A stretch of DNA of 64,000 nt, from NCBI GenBank assembly GCA_024500155.1, contig CM044879.1, positions 2,123,501 through 2,187,500 on the forward strand. Direction: 5' to 3'. The translations under genes and the position numbers were made by a program. The notes below the pieces were generated by a model. The model was not told the DNA's origin, ran no database searches, and saw only the letters and a program-made list of their open reading frames with translations. This stretch comes from Chenopodium formosanum (Eukaryota; Streptophyta; Magnoliopsida; Caryophyllales; Amaranthaceae). Numbering within the stretch: position 1 is the stretch's first letter; the number at the start of each line of letters is the position of its first letter. Of this stretch, positions 1-12,818 are shown in pieces.

Positions 1-2050
1 CTATGGTTAAGGTGTGTAACAGGAGCGGGTTGGCTTCTCATGACTCGTGGAAGGCGGAGGGAGGGAGGGAGGGATTGTTACGCGGGTACATCTAGAAAAC
101 AAACATGAAGTAGAACACACTAATGGCTGCCTTTGGATTGAATTTGGTCTAATTGCCTTTCTTGAATATTGCTTACACTTCACTATGATAAAGATCAAAC
201 CTTATCAACCTCACTTGAGAAGTTTCCTTCTTATTCCTTTTAGCCCTTTAAGAATTTGGATGGGGTCCATCAATTTGTAAATACGAAGTAATTTTTTTTC
301 CCTTAAATACAACATTGTCTTCCTCTTAATGGGACAATATTTACATGTTTGAGTAATTATTTATATGTTGATATTACCCTAAAAACTGACCGATCAGACT
401 ATATATTTTTACCATTATTCTAAATTAATATCGAATTCTCGTATCTAGTCTTATCTATACAATTGTACATGATCATATGTGCTCATATTGCTCAATAGAA
501 ATGCCTAATTTCAAAAGCCATTTTTTTTTTTTTTTTTTGAGAACCTGCTTTCAAAAAGCCAAATAAAGAACAGAAACAACTCAATAATAATAACTAAAAA
601 GTAAAAACCTTAACAAGGGTACCAAGACCATGACCATCTAGAAAAGGTGGTTTCTTTAGTATCAGGAAATGAATGTAGGCAATTTGCCAACTTTATAGTG
701 GAGCTAATTACGTGAAAGACCAATACCAGAATAACTAGCAACAAAACTTTTTGGTGATCAACTTGTCTGGTTATTAGAAATGGCAACTATTTTCTTGTTA
801 TAAAACAAAAATAAACAATTTAAACACACATTATTTGCCCAATAATATGTTTTGTATTCTATCAAATTATTTATTCAAATCAAAATTAAGTCTTAAATGA
901 GAATGTAGTTTACATTGCAATAATAATTTGGTGCTAGAATTGTGAATGAAATCCCAAAAAACAAAATCATCATGTCTAGATACTATTGGATAAGTACGGG
1001 AACTCCTATGCAAAACCTATTTACAATCTAGGATCGATTTTGGCTAATCAAGTTTTTGAGTTTGTATATCTTATTTTTCGGATTTCAAATCAATTCAGAT
1101 TTAGACATTAAAAACCATTGATTTCTTTCCTTCATTGTTTTATCCACTTTAAATTTACGAAGTATGTTTTACTATGAATCTACGTCTTAATATCGCTCAG
1201 TTATCTTGTGCTAAGAAAAAAAAAGGCAACTTATTGTTGCTAAATTGGTCCAAATCAATCTTGTCTAGTTTTAAGCAGGACCAAGTTTAATCTAGGATTG
1301 ATTTTAGACAATCAGCTCTTTGTCTCTTTGAGTCCATGGATATTAATTTTGGATATCAAGTGTATTCGATTTTAGACTAGTTTGCAATCCTAATACAAGT
1401 AGTTGTGAATACAAAGCAAACTTAGGGTATGTTCAGTTCACATGATCCGATCTGATTTTTTAATTTATATTAAACATGTACCTTATTTGTATATTAATCT
1501 GTAAAATAAAAACATATCAAATGAGTCGTCATTAGATTCAATTAGTTACTTTTTAAATGTGAAATTTTCATAATTTTTAAAATTAAAGATATATAATGAA
1601 AATTAAACGCAAATATAAAGACGATATTTAAGTAACCTATTTGGATTATTTCATATTTAGTTACAGATTAACCTCCACAATGACACACTGATTTCCTTTT
1701 GATTTTTTATGCTTATTAATGGTTCATTGCCTCATTGGTAAAGTCAAAAATTAAGTACGAGTATCATGATTTAATTATTTAATTGACTCTAAAATTGGTC
1801 AACATAATAGAATAATAGATCAATTTTTAATTAACACATATTTGTCATATTATACGTAGTCGTATTGAACAACTTCTTTTATAAAATGAATGCTTGTTTA
1901 ATCTTTATCGTGTATTAAGGGCTTGTCAAAAAAACCGTGTATTAAGGGTATTTTTTTTATGAATTTTAAAAATGAAAAATTAATACTTTGCGTATTATGC
2001 TAAAATAATAAGACAAAATAGTGACAAGAACTTAATTTTACAGTCATTAA
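1..2050. other. Intergenic DNA upstream of the bromodomain gene
   Basis: AT-rich sequence with stop codons in all frames. The only open frames are short, such as 47-280, and have no recognisable family. There is a GGGA-type purine tract at about 58-75 and a poly-T tract at about 521-538. No gene, RNA gene or complete mobile element could be supported by eye. Confidence 0.5.
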
Positions 2051-2067
2051 AAAAATAATAAATTCCA

Positions 2068-2160
2068 CTCTTTCTCTCTCCATTTATGTCTCTCCATCAT
2101 CCATATTCTCCTGACAATCTCTCTCTATTTTCTCTCTCTACATTTTTCGCTCTTTCATTC
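2068..2160 (+). promoter_or_regulatory. CT-rich leader tract (likely 5' UTR of the bromodomain gene)
   Basis: This stretch is a run of CTCTCTC-type pyrimidine blocks about 400-490 bases before the start codon at 2557. Such tracts are common near transcription starts and in 5' UTRs of plant genes. No clear TATA box was found upstream, so the exact start is not assigned. Confidence 0.35.
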
Positions 2161-2556
2161 AATTTTCAAAGTTTCTCATTAAAAAAAATCAAAAAGTAAA
2201 ATTTATTCATTTTCTCAAATAGAATCTGTCAACCCCATTTCTTACGCTCACTTATCCTTCCTAAAAAAATTACTGTATTAAAAACATCAAATTTCATATA
2301 CCCAATAATAGGAAATTTAGAAAGAAAAAAAACCATTACTTTTTATTTTATTTTTTTTTTAAAAAAAGCAAAACCGGGAATTCTACCGGAAAACCGCTGT
2401 TATTCAACCTGAAAACCGGTTTTCTACCCAGAAAACGAAATCCCTTTACAATTTAAACCATTTTTCTGGGTTATTGCATAATCTGTTTGACAATTTGGAG
2501 TTTTTTTGATCTGGGGTTTCTAGAAAATTCTAGAAGGTGGTGGTGGTGGTGGTTAA

Positions 2557-5500
2557 ATGGTGGAGGAAATAGGGGATGATAAGGTGAGATGGGGTACATG
2601 GGAAGAATTGATCTTAGGTGGGGCTGTTCTTAGACATGGTTCTTACAATTGGGATGCTGTTGCTTCGGAGCTCCAAACCCGTTCTCTGTACCCTTACTTT
2701 TTTACTCCTAAGGTATATCCATTTTCTCTCTCCTCTTTATATTTATATTTTTTTATATTATATGCTTTTTATTTTGTCATAATGTCATAATGTATGAGGT
2801 TGATTATTTCATGAATATCTTGGTTTTTTGTTACTTGTATTATTTTATGATTGGTGTAACGTATTAGGATTATTTTATCATTGGTGGAATTCTCTAATTA
2901 TTGGATTTGGTTTTTGCCTATTGTCATTATTTTATGGCGTGGTTGTGGTTTTGGTTTTGTGTCCGCGGGATATTGTTACATTTACCCAATGGATAATCTA
3001 CCCATATGTATTTGATTTTTAAAATAAATTTCATGTGTAGTCGGGTTGAATTTTGTATCCTAATATTCGCCATAGATGAGTGATCTATCTAGGTTAAATA
3101 AATTTATTGTCGAGTTAAAACTTAATATAGATGGAACTTATTGAAGCCTATCATGTAGATTGAGGAAAATGTGGCTAACTTGAAAGTTTATAGGTTCTTA
3201 CTATATATAGCTTGTTGCTTAATCCGTTATATCCAATTTAATAAGCCACATTTCTATCTCATAAGGTTTTGAAGTATTAAGCTATTCCATCTAGTAAACA
3301 CCATGGTGCACTTAGAGGTAGGTGCACCGAAGAGTAATTTTTGTCTTCTTATTTGATATGCTGTATTTTTTTTTTTTTTTTTTTTTTTTTGTGTGGTCAC
3401 TTTAAGATTTTAAAATAAGCAAAATAAAATTATTAAATGAGCAGAAAAAAAAACCCTTGGCTTCGCATTCAGCCATTTACCTTTCACTCGGTGTATATAA
3501 TTTTTTTTAAAGCCTTACGGGGCTTCATTGCCTGCATTAAGGAGATAAAAGTGAAAATAATTAATGATATCATTTTAATATACGCTAGGATTTTTTTTTC
3601 CCTATCAAAAACTACTTAATAAAACCTAAATTTTGTGAGAATTTACCTAATAAAAAAATATTGTAAAAACCTTCTATAAAAGGTAAAATGTTATAAGAAA
3701 CTACTTAGTAAAAGGTTGTAAAATATTACCTAACCCGAATTTCCATCATAGACCCACCTCAAAACACCTCTGAAACCACTGCTTGCTTTCATCCTCACAA
3801 CCTGCTTGAAATTGCCTCTACCACATTGAAACCACCCTCTAACTCAAAAACCACTACCTTTGACCCCAAAAATCACCATCCTGAAGCACGAAACTACCCT
3901 CACCAACTCAGAACTTCCTCCTACCACCTCAAATATAACCTTACCACCTTGAAAACCAACCCCCGCGTGGTTTCGCTAGTGTTTTGAGGTGAGTCAACGC
4001 CGTAGAATTAGGTCAACGGTAGAGATTCGGCCAAAGGTAGTATTTACAACATTTTATCATTTATTAGGTAATTGCTTACAACAATTTATTAGGTAATTTC
4101 TCACAAAATTTAGGTTTAATTGGGTACTTTCTTACCAAAAATCCTATATGATATCAATATTTCAATATATAATATCAACACTTTAATGTATGATATCAAC
4201 ATTTTAATACAGAGTATATGATATCGACTTTAAATGTCTAACAATATTTCCATATTTGAAACATTATAATATATGGTATCAACCCTTCCAACACTTCAAT
4301 ATCTAATATCAACAATTTAATATATGATATCTACATTGATATGAACACTTTAATACCTGATATCAACTTGTTCATTCATAATATCAATATCTCAATAGAC
4401 AATAGTTGATATCAAATATTAAATTAAGGACTTCCATTCTTAAATCTATCCAAAATAGTAAAGAAATTGGGTTAATGATATGAAATTGAATCAATATCAT
4501 ACATATATGTATCGATATAGATTTGATCTCATATCTCTAACAAATTGCCTTTCATCAAGAATACAAAAATAAAAATTGACTTTTCAATAAGTCTTTTTTC
4601 ATATGTCACCGACATTAGTTTAGATACACCACTTCTCCTCATTGCCATTTTTTGTTGCCCTTGTTGGTAGTTGTTTGTCCACAGGCCAAGACTCTTTGTC
4701 ATGGCAGCTTCTTCATTCTTGGTGTTGTGCCAAAGTTGTATAGCGGTGGCGCATCTATAGGTTGTAAAGTCTGCGTGGACAGAGGAGAGAGAGAAGGAAC
4801 AAGGGATTTGATTTGATTAAATATTAGCTTCCTACCATCAATAAGCAATTTTTCGCTTGTGTCAAAAAATTTCAAGTATTGTGTTGGTTGGACTCAACTT
4901 GAATCCGACTAACACAATACTTTGTGTATATACAAATATCATTATTTTATTTGAAATTACGGTTTGTCCCATATAATTTACTATTTTTAAGTATTTTTTT
5001 TTTCAAACGTAGACTATAAATAAATTTAAATTATAATGAGCTTGATGGTTGGATTTTAACAATTGTATGAATCATCAAAGGTGATTATGAATTATGATAT
5101 CTAATATTCTAAGGTTAATTAATTGATAATTGAGTAACCAAATGTGACCTATTAAAGTGGATGGAGGGAGTACAAAATATGATGTGTACCCATTGCTCCT
5201 CAAATGCAAGTCCAATAATGTACCATATTGTTTCGGATTATTCGGAACCCATCACCATTACCATGTCGGGTTTGTTTCCTAACAATCATCCCCTTAACTC
5301 TACTTGGTCTCAATCATTGAAAGTTTGAAACACCGATGATCATCTTAGAACAATTGTCTCCTCTAAAGCCAACTTCGTTTTCCTTACCATTAAAGAAGAA
5401 ATAACTCTATTGTATTATTTGGCAAGGACACTAGTAGAAGGATATAAGCTATTGAAGTGATTTACAAGATTTAACTCTTTATTTTCTTCCATCTCGAGTC

Positions 5501-8500
5501 CAAACATACCTATCTTGTGAAAGAATTTGTTAGCCAAAGATTTTACTCTCTATTTTCTTCCATCTCGAGTCCAAACATACCTATCTTGTGAATGAACTTG
5601 TTAGACAAAGATTTTGTCTATTTTATAAGGTTCCTTTCCTTTGAACATCATACTTTATTTTTGTTGCACGGTCCAACCACATAGTCGATATCCGCATGTA
5701 ACCTCATATCACCTACTTTGTCTTTTGCATGTCAACAAATTTCCTAAAAATTATCATTTAATCTTGAACTTTCATCCACCTTTTTTTTTTTATGCATCTC
5801 AACCCTTGGTTTTTGATACAACCGGTAACTTGGTTAGAAATAGTGAGAAAATAATCATATTGGCAAGGCACACCCACCGTAATTTAACACGGTAAAACCA
5901 TGTCCCAACTTGGCAATGTGTATAATTAATCAAAAATTTTATGAGCAATACAATTCCATACCTTAAAGTTGTATCTCTTACACATATCAAATGCAATCAG
6001 AGGCGGGTTTAGAGTGCACCAAGGGTATGCAGTTGCACACCCCTGCCACTTGTTTTTAAAATTCTGTACAACATGTAATTACATAGAAGAATTTGTTTTT
6101 GATTGATTAAAGATCCCATGTTCAAGCCACGACACACTCATTTTACTACTACATATTACAGTGTTTGCCCAATTAATTTCACACCTTTTTTTCTTTTCTC
6201 CTCTCATTTTTTTGAGTAAAATAAAATCTATATTTATATTTTGGAGTTATATTACTTTCGTTGGTTCCAGCAGTTAACATTATACAACTCATCAATAAAT
6301 TTATACGGAAAATTTAATAAATTGAACGATAAAATCCTTCTCCTTTAAAGACAAACGGGGTAAATGATATTGAGCATGCCGTACATTAAAATCCTAGATA
6401 CGCCACTGAATGCAATGGCATATGAATCCTTAGTTTGGCTATTAAGAAGAAACCAACTTAACCAAGAAATATACTTTTCTAGTTTCATACAGTTTATGTT
6501 TATCTCTGATTTTAACTCTAGAAAATGGAATAGATATAGCACAATATAATATCATTAAATAAATGAGTTTTTGTCAGAAACTACCTAATAAAACTTAAAT
6601 TTGTGAGAAACTACCTTATAAAAGGTAAAATGTTGTAAGACACTACCTTTGACAGAATTTCCACCGTTGACCTAATTTTACGGTGTTTTCCCACCTCAAA
6701 ACACCTCCGAAACCACCGCAAGGGTTGTTTCTCATGGTGGTAAGGTTATATTTGGGGTGATTGGGGGATATTCCGAATTGGTGGTTTTTGGGGTTTGATG
6801 TGGTAATTTTGGGGTTGGCATGTGGTTTCAGCGTGGTGGAGGCAATTTCAAGCTAGTTGTTTTGGTTTGGGGATGAAAATAGGGGTATCGGGGGTGTTTT
6901 GAGGTGTGTTAATAGTGGAAATCCGGTAGAGGAAGTATTTTACAACATTTTACCTTTTATTAGGTAGCTTTTTATAACAATTACCTTTTATTGGATAGTT
7001 GCTTACAACATTTTTTTATTAGGTAGTTTTTCACAAAATCTGGGTTTTGTTAGATAGTTTCTCAGAAAAAAAAATCCTTCAATAAATTATCCAAACATAT
7101 ACCATAAGCTAAGCTGTTGAATTCTTTTAACACTTGTGAACACCAACGCATGCCCACTGCTCTTCAACTGCAGGTTTACAATATCTTGAATTCATCACCA
7201 TGCAGTGTTTATTTCCTAACAGTTATTAGGAATTTTATTTCATTTATCCGTTAATATGTGTTATAACTGTTGTTGCTACTTTGAGTAAGAATTGGTTTTT
7301 GAAGATGTCTTATATCTTTACCGTCTCGATAAATTGGTTAGCAGGAACATGGAATATTGGAACCTAAAATTTCTAGGTTATTAGAGTTCATAAGAGATCC
7401 TTAATTCTATTTCATATCTTGTCCTTTCCCTAGGGTAACTATTATAGTATGGTTGTGCTGGATAGCTCACTGGAGCTCTTATCTTTTTGAGGGCAAGCAA
7501 TCTATGCACCCCAGTGCTTTTTAGTGAATCAGATCTTGGTTGTTGTTAACTTTTCTTGACTCTTAAGTGTCTTAACAACCTTAAGGTGAAAATGATAGAA
7601 ATGTAGTGCTAGCGTGACAGGTAACTTTCGATTTATATATGATCGACAGCAAGATGCTGTCTATTGTGTGTTTTGGACATCCCTTATTTTCCTTCTTGTT
7701 GTGCACTTATAGACTTCGGTTGCACTCTTCTCGGCTTTCGCTGTGATTTTCAATTTATAAAGTAACCCTCATATAGGATACAGCTGACTGCACTATGATA
7801 TTGAGTAGAATATCCTTTCCCCAATTTGCTTGCTATCAAGAGGACTTACCTATTGTCTGTTAATATTTTAGTTTCTTAAATAGGAAACTGAAATTCTGAA
7901 GTCTGCAATTTGTGCAGCATTAGTTAGTGTCTTGTATTCTTGTGTACTCTGGAGTTTTGCCTTTATGAGTTATGACTGATTATGGGCAGTAATTGGTCAT
8001 CAATTATTGATTGTTGCATGGAGCTGGGTGTTAATCATTTGCTGTGTTAGTACTTTGATATTGGCGCTGGAAGGATTGGGGCTATGGGTTTATAGTAGTC
8101 TACCGATGTTACTGTTTCATGGGGCTGTTATGCCTGGTAAGAAAAGGGCTCTGTTATCCACCTCTTGAATTCACATTTTGGACTGTGGTTAGGTGCTTGA
8201 AGCTTTAACAGTTTATGTACTACTTTTAACTTTTATGTTAAGCAATACCCATAGGATGTGAATTACTACTATATATAGTATATAGTTATATACTAAGTGG
8301 CGCATATTTTGCAGTCAATCTTTGCTCAAAACTTTATATATCAGTTAGAAATCACATTTGGGTAGATAAGAAGGCAAGTTTGTTTTAGTATGAAGTATAT
8401 AATTACAGATTCTGAGATATGATCTGGTTGTAACATTGGAACCTTAGAACACTAATTAGGGAGATTTTCTGTGTACGTTATTGGAAAGTTTGTCCTTGTG

Positions 8501-11500
8501 AGCTGTCTGCATCTGGGCCATACATTTTGGTATGGATATGCATCATGGTAATTCGTGTATCTGTATTTCATTGTTTGCTCTACCTTGATGGTCCCTGGTT
8601 TAGATTGTTAAATGTTTTACATAGTTACTAGGATAATTTGTCACATATGATCTTTCATGATTGGTTTGGACTAAGGGATTTGACATTATCCCTTCATCCA
8701 TTGATGCCTCCTGTATTAGTTATTGCTTTCCTTATGTACTATGAAAAGTTAACTAATAGTCTAATACTCCGTATCTAATTCGATGAATAAATAACTGCAG
8801 GTGTGCAAAGCCAAATATAAGGTGCTGCAAGAGTGTTATTCTGACTGTTCGTAAGTATAATGCTTTGCTGTATTGCTGCCACGTTTCAATTTGGTTCGGT
8901 TCAGACTATTTGACTTAGTTCTAAATGTTCAACAAACTATACGATCATCATCATCTGTTAGCACTATAGCACTTAACAAAATGATCCAAAACTTGTTTTT
9001 GTTGATTTCTGTGCCCTGTCAAACTCATGTCATTGGCACTTACATCTACTGTCTGTTGTCTGGCAGAAGAGTTGACCCAAAACGAGATTACATTTACGAA
9101 TTACTATTAATGGTTAAAAGTTAGGACTTAGGAGTAAGCTTGAAATACGAAGTATGAATTATGATAATAATGTCTGTTACAGAGGACTAATGGATTTTAG
9201 CAGAAACATTAGGTTCCCAGGTATACTGACTCCAGCAGTAATGTAGTATAATAGTTTTAATCTTTGTCTACCCCTTTTTCCACCTAAAAAGAAAATAAAT
9301 AAATAATAAATTCCTTACTGTGAAGACTGAAGTGTCACATAAATGGGAGAGAAAGTCCAATTTTATATGCTGAGCATAGATGATAGATCTTTGCAAGTCA
9401 TAAGATGTGATTGCAAATAATTGTAGTTTTTATATATGCTTCGTTGGGTTGTAAATTTGTAATAATGAGTAAGGTGTTTTTTCTTGTGTTTTATAACCCA
9501 TTTTACTCTGAAATAATATCTGTCTCAACCTCTAAAATTGACTTGCTGTTTTTATTTTGGTTTACCCTAGTGCTTGGTTTGAAGAGTTGCGGAAAAAGCG
9601 TGTAAATGAATTACGTAGAGAGTTGGAGAAGTCAGAGGAATCAATTGGGTAAGTAATAGTAATTGTCATGTGAAAGTCATGGTGTTTGTGGTGCTGCTGA
9701 CTTTTTCATGCATTCATGCCACCTTATCAAATCCTTGTCCTTGACCCTTTGTTTGGACTTGGCCTCTAATCTGGCTAAAGTTTCTTCCTATTTGTCTGAG
9801 TATTTGACTGTTGTTGCTGAAATTGTGGGAGGTGGAGTGGTCGTCAAACAGATTTTACAACAGTCACGAGAATGTGCTTTAAGGTTTTAACATTATGTTT
9901 GCAGATTATTATCTTGACCAATACAAGTGCTAAACTGCTAATTCCTCTGTTTTTTCTTTTAAAAAAATATAAAAAAATAAAAATAAAAATAAATTAAAAA
10001 AACCTCTGTATTTTTCCTTTATTCTTTAGTTTGATTTTTATATATTACAGCAAGAATTACCAATTAGCACTTAGGCTTTGCTTGTTTTAACGGAAAAATT
10101 GTTTTTGAAAAATGATTCTCAATGGAATATAATTTCAAGGGAAATCACAATTGTTAAAATAATTTTCTTTTGTTTGTTTCCTGACAAGAAAAATTATAGA
10201 GTAAGGAAAAAATAGAGTGGAAGGGAAGAGATGGATGAGAGGAGAAGTTAAGGAATGTAAGGGTAGAGAAGAAAATGTGGCCTATCTTCTTTTCAAAAGG
10301 AAAACATTTTCCACTTTTGGGAGAACTATTTTCCCATCTCTGGAAAAATTGTTTTCCATCCTTGCTAACCAAACAATGGAAATGGGAAAATCATTTTCTT
10401 GGATAATGTTTTCCATCAAAATAAACGGAGCCTTGGTGGCGGATTCAGTTTTGTTTTGGTTCTCTTTATCTCTACTTAATTCAGAGGTGCTTCCGTTTTA
10501 GTTTTCAAAAATAGAAATATCTTGCTTTCTCAATTTTTCTCTTTAGCTGAGGGTTAATTTTTCTTTCCATTACATAAAAACCTTATTTCTTCTATCAATC
10601 CTTATACTTAAGTTTTCTTACAATCTATTTGGAACCTCTTCATACTTTGATCTGGGAAGTCATATGCAAGGAGTTGTATAGAAACACTGTAAACATAGAA
10701 AAACATGACATTCTAGAAAAATAATGAACCTGTAAAGCTCAATTGTTGATAGACCTCGGTTAAGTCATAAGACACACTATGACCACCTTTTTTTTTTTTT
10801 TTTTTTTTGAAAAAAGATTTATTATTAGATTAGTTCAATGGTACTACTTAGTTCCCTTCTTTTATTCTTAATTAGTCCTTGACCAGCCTATAATTCTATA
10901 CAGCTGTCACAAGTCTATAACACTAATTTATGTCAAATAAATTTTCTTGCAGCTCTTTGGAAACAAAACTTGAAACATTGAAATCTGAGAAAGCAGTGTG
11001 TAGTTATGCTGATCATGGCTGTAGTGCAGCTGAATCTTCGGAACCTTTGGTCAAATCAGGAGAAAATGAATCTTCCGGTAAAGAGGTATCCCTGGATGGG
11101 TCATCTGCTGGTAGTTTCACTCAGGAAACCCGGGAAACTTCGTTACCACAGTGCCAAGCTGCTGCTACTGAAGCATCAGTAGAAAAGATAGAGAGAAAAC
11201 CTGTGGTTTTGGAGGCTTCTATAAGGTTAGAGAAGTTTCCTGGTCTAGACAAATTAGCGGAAACCATGCTCTTGGAGCATGGAGTGAAGATCAAGAAGAA
11301 AAGAGGGAAGAGGAGAAGAAAGGAGATAAACAAGGACAAAAAGGTCGGAAGTGTTGGAGAAAATAACTTGAGGTGTTCACTTGATATAATGAAACCTGTA
11401 GCTAATGAAAAAGTGACAAAAGGCAATGTCCAGCCAATATCTCCCGATGCAAATGTTCAGAATCCATGTACGAGTGAGCAGGGAATGGATGAATTTGTAA

Positions 11501-12818
11501 AAATCTTAGATTCTATTATGGAGAATGAACATGCCTCTGTGTTCAGGCGTCGACTAGATAGCCAGGTATGAAGAGTTAGATTCTTTTATATTGCCCCCTC
11601 CCCCCTCCTTCCACTCTTTGTCCCAGATGTATGGTAATCAGAGGGAGCAACTACTGAGCAGTGAGCATTAGAGACTTGGCTTATTGGGGAAGGGGTTAAA
11701 CTTGGACATTTCTGATCATCATTTTAGGGTATATTACAATGGGAAAAGAAGTGAATTAGTTCAACTCTACCAAATACTGATGTTTATAATCTTCTTCACT
11801 GTCATTTAAATGTTGATCATGTAAATCAATTATGCCATAGCTGTTAACTGAAATCCATGTTGCTTTTTTACACCATGCTGCTTTATGTTTGTTATTCACC
11901 ATGCTGCTTTATGTTTGTTATTCACCTCACACTTGGCTCATTTGACAAGAAAGAGTAAAAGATGATAAAGGTAATGTATTTGTGTGTAATTTTGCAAGTT
12001 CCATAACAATTTCCATGGTAATGTATCCCAACTCCCAAGATATACTTTACAATTTTTCATTACTACGCGTATCTTACAGCTGATTACTCAAGTTTACTAA
12101 ATTCTAACAGGTAATTATGGATGGAGTCGCATCACAATTGCATGATTTGCATCTGCTTGAACTTTTTTGTTTTTTTGTTTTTTTTCCCCTTTAAATAGCT
12201 ACTTTTGAAGTTTTGAGCCATGTTGCTGATTAGTGTAATTGTTAATCTGATTTGTCGTTGCAGAAGAGAGCTAGATATAAGAGGATCATACGACGGCACA
12301 TGGATCTTGATACAATTAGATCAAGAATCGCCAACAAAAGTATCACATCAATAATTGAACTTCTGCGGGACTTGTTGCTTCTTGCCAACAACGCTCTAGT
12401 TTTCTACTCCAAGTGTACAAGAGAATACAAATGTGCATTAGTATTTAGAGACCTAGTTACTAAGACTTTACATCAACATTATAAGGTGACCGGCAACAGG
12501 TTTGGTGCTGCAGAAACTCCAAAAACACCAGTGCACAAACCACCAGCAAAACCAAGAAGTGCTCGGCCCTTCAACAGCAAGATTATGAACCAGCCAGCAA
12601 TGGCAGTAGATAATGCTCAGGGTACGTCTACTGTTGTTGCTCGCAAAGTGTGTGGTCAACCTCCTGGCATTGTGGGTTCACCATCTTCTGCGGAATCAGC
12701 TGCTTTAACAAAGAAAATTCAGGGAAAACGAGGGAAAGTTGGGCGTGTTAGACGGGGTAATGCTGGTATACAAGCTGAAACTCCCATGAAGGTAAGAAAG
12801 AGAGCTAGAGTCAAGTAG
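2557..12818 (+). CDS. BRD4: SANT/Myb-like and bromodomain-containing nuclear protein (BRD4-like, At1g61215 type)
   Basis: Five exons join in frame: 2557-2712, 8801-8850, 9571-9648, 10953-11565 and 12264-12818, giving about 483 aa. All junctions are GT-AG. Residues about 10-45 form the Myb/SANT-like segment (TWEELILGGAVLRHGSYNW). A charged coiled coil follows (AWFEELRKKRVNELRREL) and ends near the SLETKLETLKSEK heptads. A low-complexity, lysine-rich middle (KIKKKRGKRRRK) is a likely nuclear localisation signal. Residues about 275-370 are the bromodomain, with HMDLDTIRSRI, ELLRDLLLLANNALVFY and TREY. The basic tail ends in VRKRARVK. The length fits Arabidopsis BRD4 (about 475 aa) better than the longer 630-aa relatives. 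The inferred role is acetyl-histone-linked chromatin regulation in the nucleus. The position equivalent to the acetyl-lysine-binding Asn is Tyr (about residue 347). Intron 1 is 6.1 kb and holds several transposons. The family call is firm; the orthologue assignment is probable. Confidence 0.88.
3588..4144. mobile_element. Mutator-like fold-back element (copy A) in intron 1
   Basis: The ends are complementary: GGATTTTT at the left and AAAAATCC at the right. The match continues inward as imperfect arms more than 80 bp long, both containing AACCTAAATTTTGTGAGAA and TTACCTAATAAA on opposite strands. The centre also pairs (CACCTCAAAACACCTC against GTGTTTTGAGGTG). The 9-bp flanks TATACGCTA and TATATGATA match at 7 of 9 positions, as expected for an old Mutator-type duplication. 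It has no coding capacity. Confidence 0.65.
4145..4430. repeat. AT-rich degenerate tandem array of TATGATATCAACA-type units
   Basis: Roughly a dozen imperfect repeats of 'atgatatcaacatttcaat', spaced about 20-35 bp apart, directly follow the right end of the preceding fold-back element inside intron 1. The unit holds the palindrome GATATC. No reading frame is preserved. Confidence 0.6.
5467..5608. repeat. 71-bp tandem duplication in intron 1
   Basis: Two near-identical units are centred on TTTTCTTCCATCTCGAGTCC, first near 5483 and again 71 bases later. The first unit ends with AAAGAATTTGTTAGCCAAAG and the second with AATGAACTTGTTAGACAAAG. It is a simple local duplication with no link to a gene product. 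Confidence 0.75.
5998..6408. mobile_element. Non-autonomous hAT-type element, 411 bp, in intron 1
   Basis: The left end starts CAGAGGCGGGTTTAGAG. The right end, read on the other strand, starts CAGTGGCGTATCTAGGA. The 8-bp direct repeat AATGCAAT flanks both sides exactly (5990-5997 and 6409-6416). The CAGNGGCG termini and the 8-bp duplication are typical of plant hAT elements. It holds no transposase frame. Confidence 0.85.
6565..7077. mobile_element. Mutator-like fold-back element (copy B) in intron 1
   Basis: This is the same family as the element at 3588-4144. The arms contain CAGAAACTACCTAATAAAA and GTGAGAAACTACC at the left, and their complements at the right, ending in AAAAAAATCC. The centre again carries CCACCTCAAAACACCTCCG opposite GGGGTGTTTTGAGGTG. 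The flanks TAAATAAAT and TCAATAAAT agree at 8 of 9 positions if the right boundary is shifted by one base. It is non-coding. Confidence 0.65.
10074..10432. mobile_element. MITE-like element in intron 3 of the bromodomain gene
   Basis: The ends are imperfect inverted repeats. The left reads GGCTTTGCTTGTTTTAACGG, and the right read in reverse starts GGCTCCGTTTATTTTGATGG. Both continue into GGAAAA and AAAATGATT blocks. The interior is dense in GGAAAA/TTTTCC. The flanking triplets are TTA on the left and TTG on the right, weakly suggesting a Tourist/Harbinger-type 3-bp duplication. The class is uncertain. Confidence 0.5.
11871..11922. repeat. Perfect 26-bp tandem duplication in intron 4
   Basis: The unit beginning CACCATGCTGCTTTATG occurs twice in direct succession, at 11871-11896 and 11897-11922, with no mismatch. 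It lies in the intron before the last bromodomain exon. Confidence 0.85.

Noticed and set aside
4860..4930. Hairpin around AGTATTGTGTTGG and CTAACACAATACT
   Set aside because: The stem is short and no flanking duplication was seen, so it was not called as an element.
5140..5175. GGATGGAGGGAGTA motif resembling a Stowaway right end
   Set aside because: No matching left end was found within several hundred bases.
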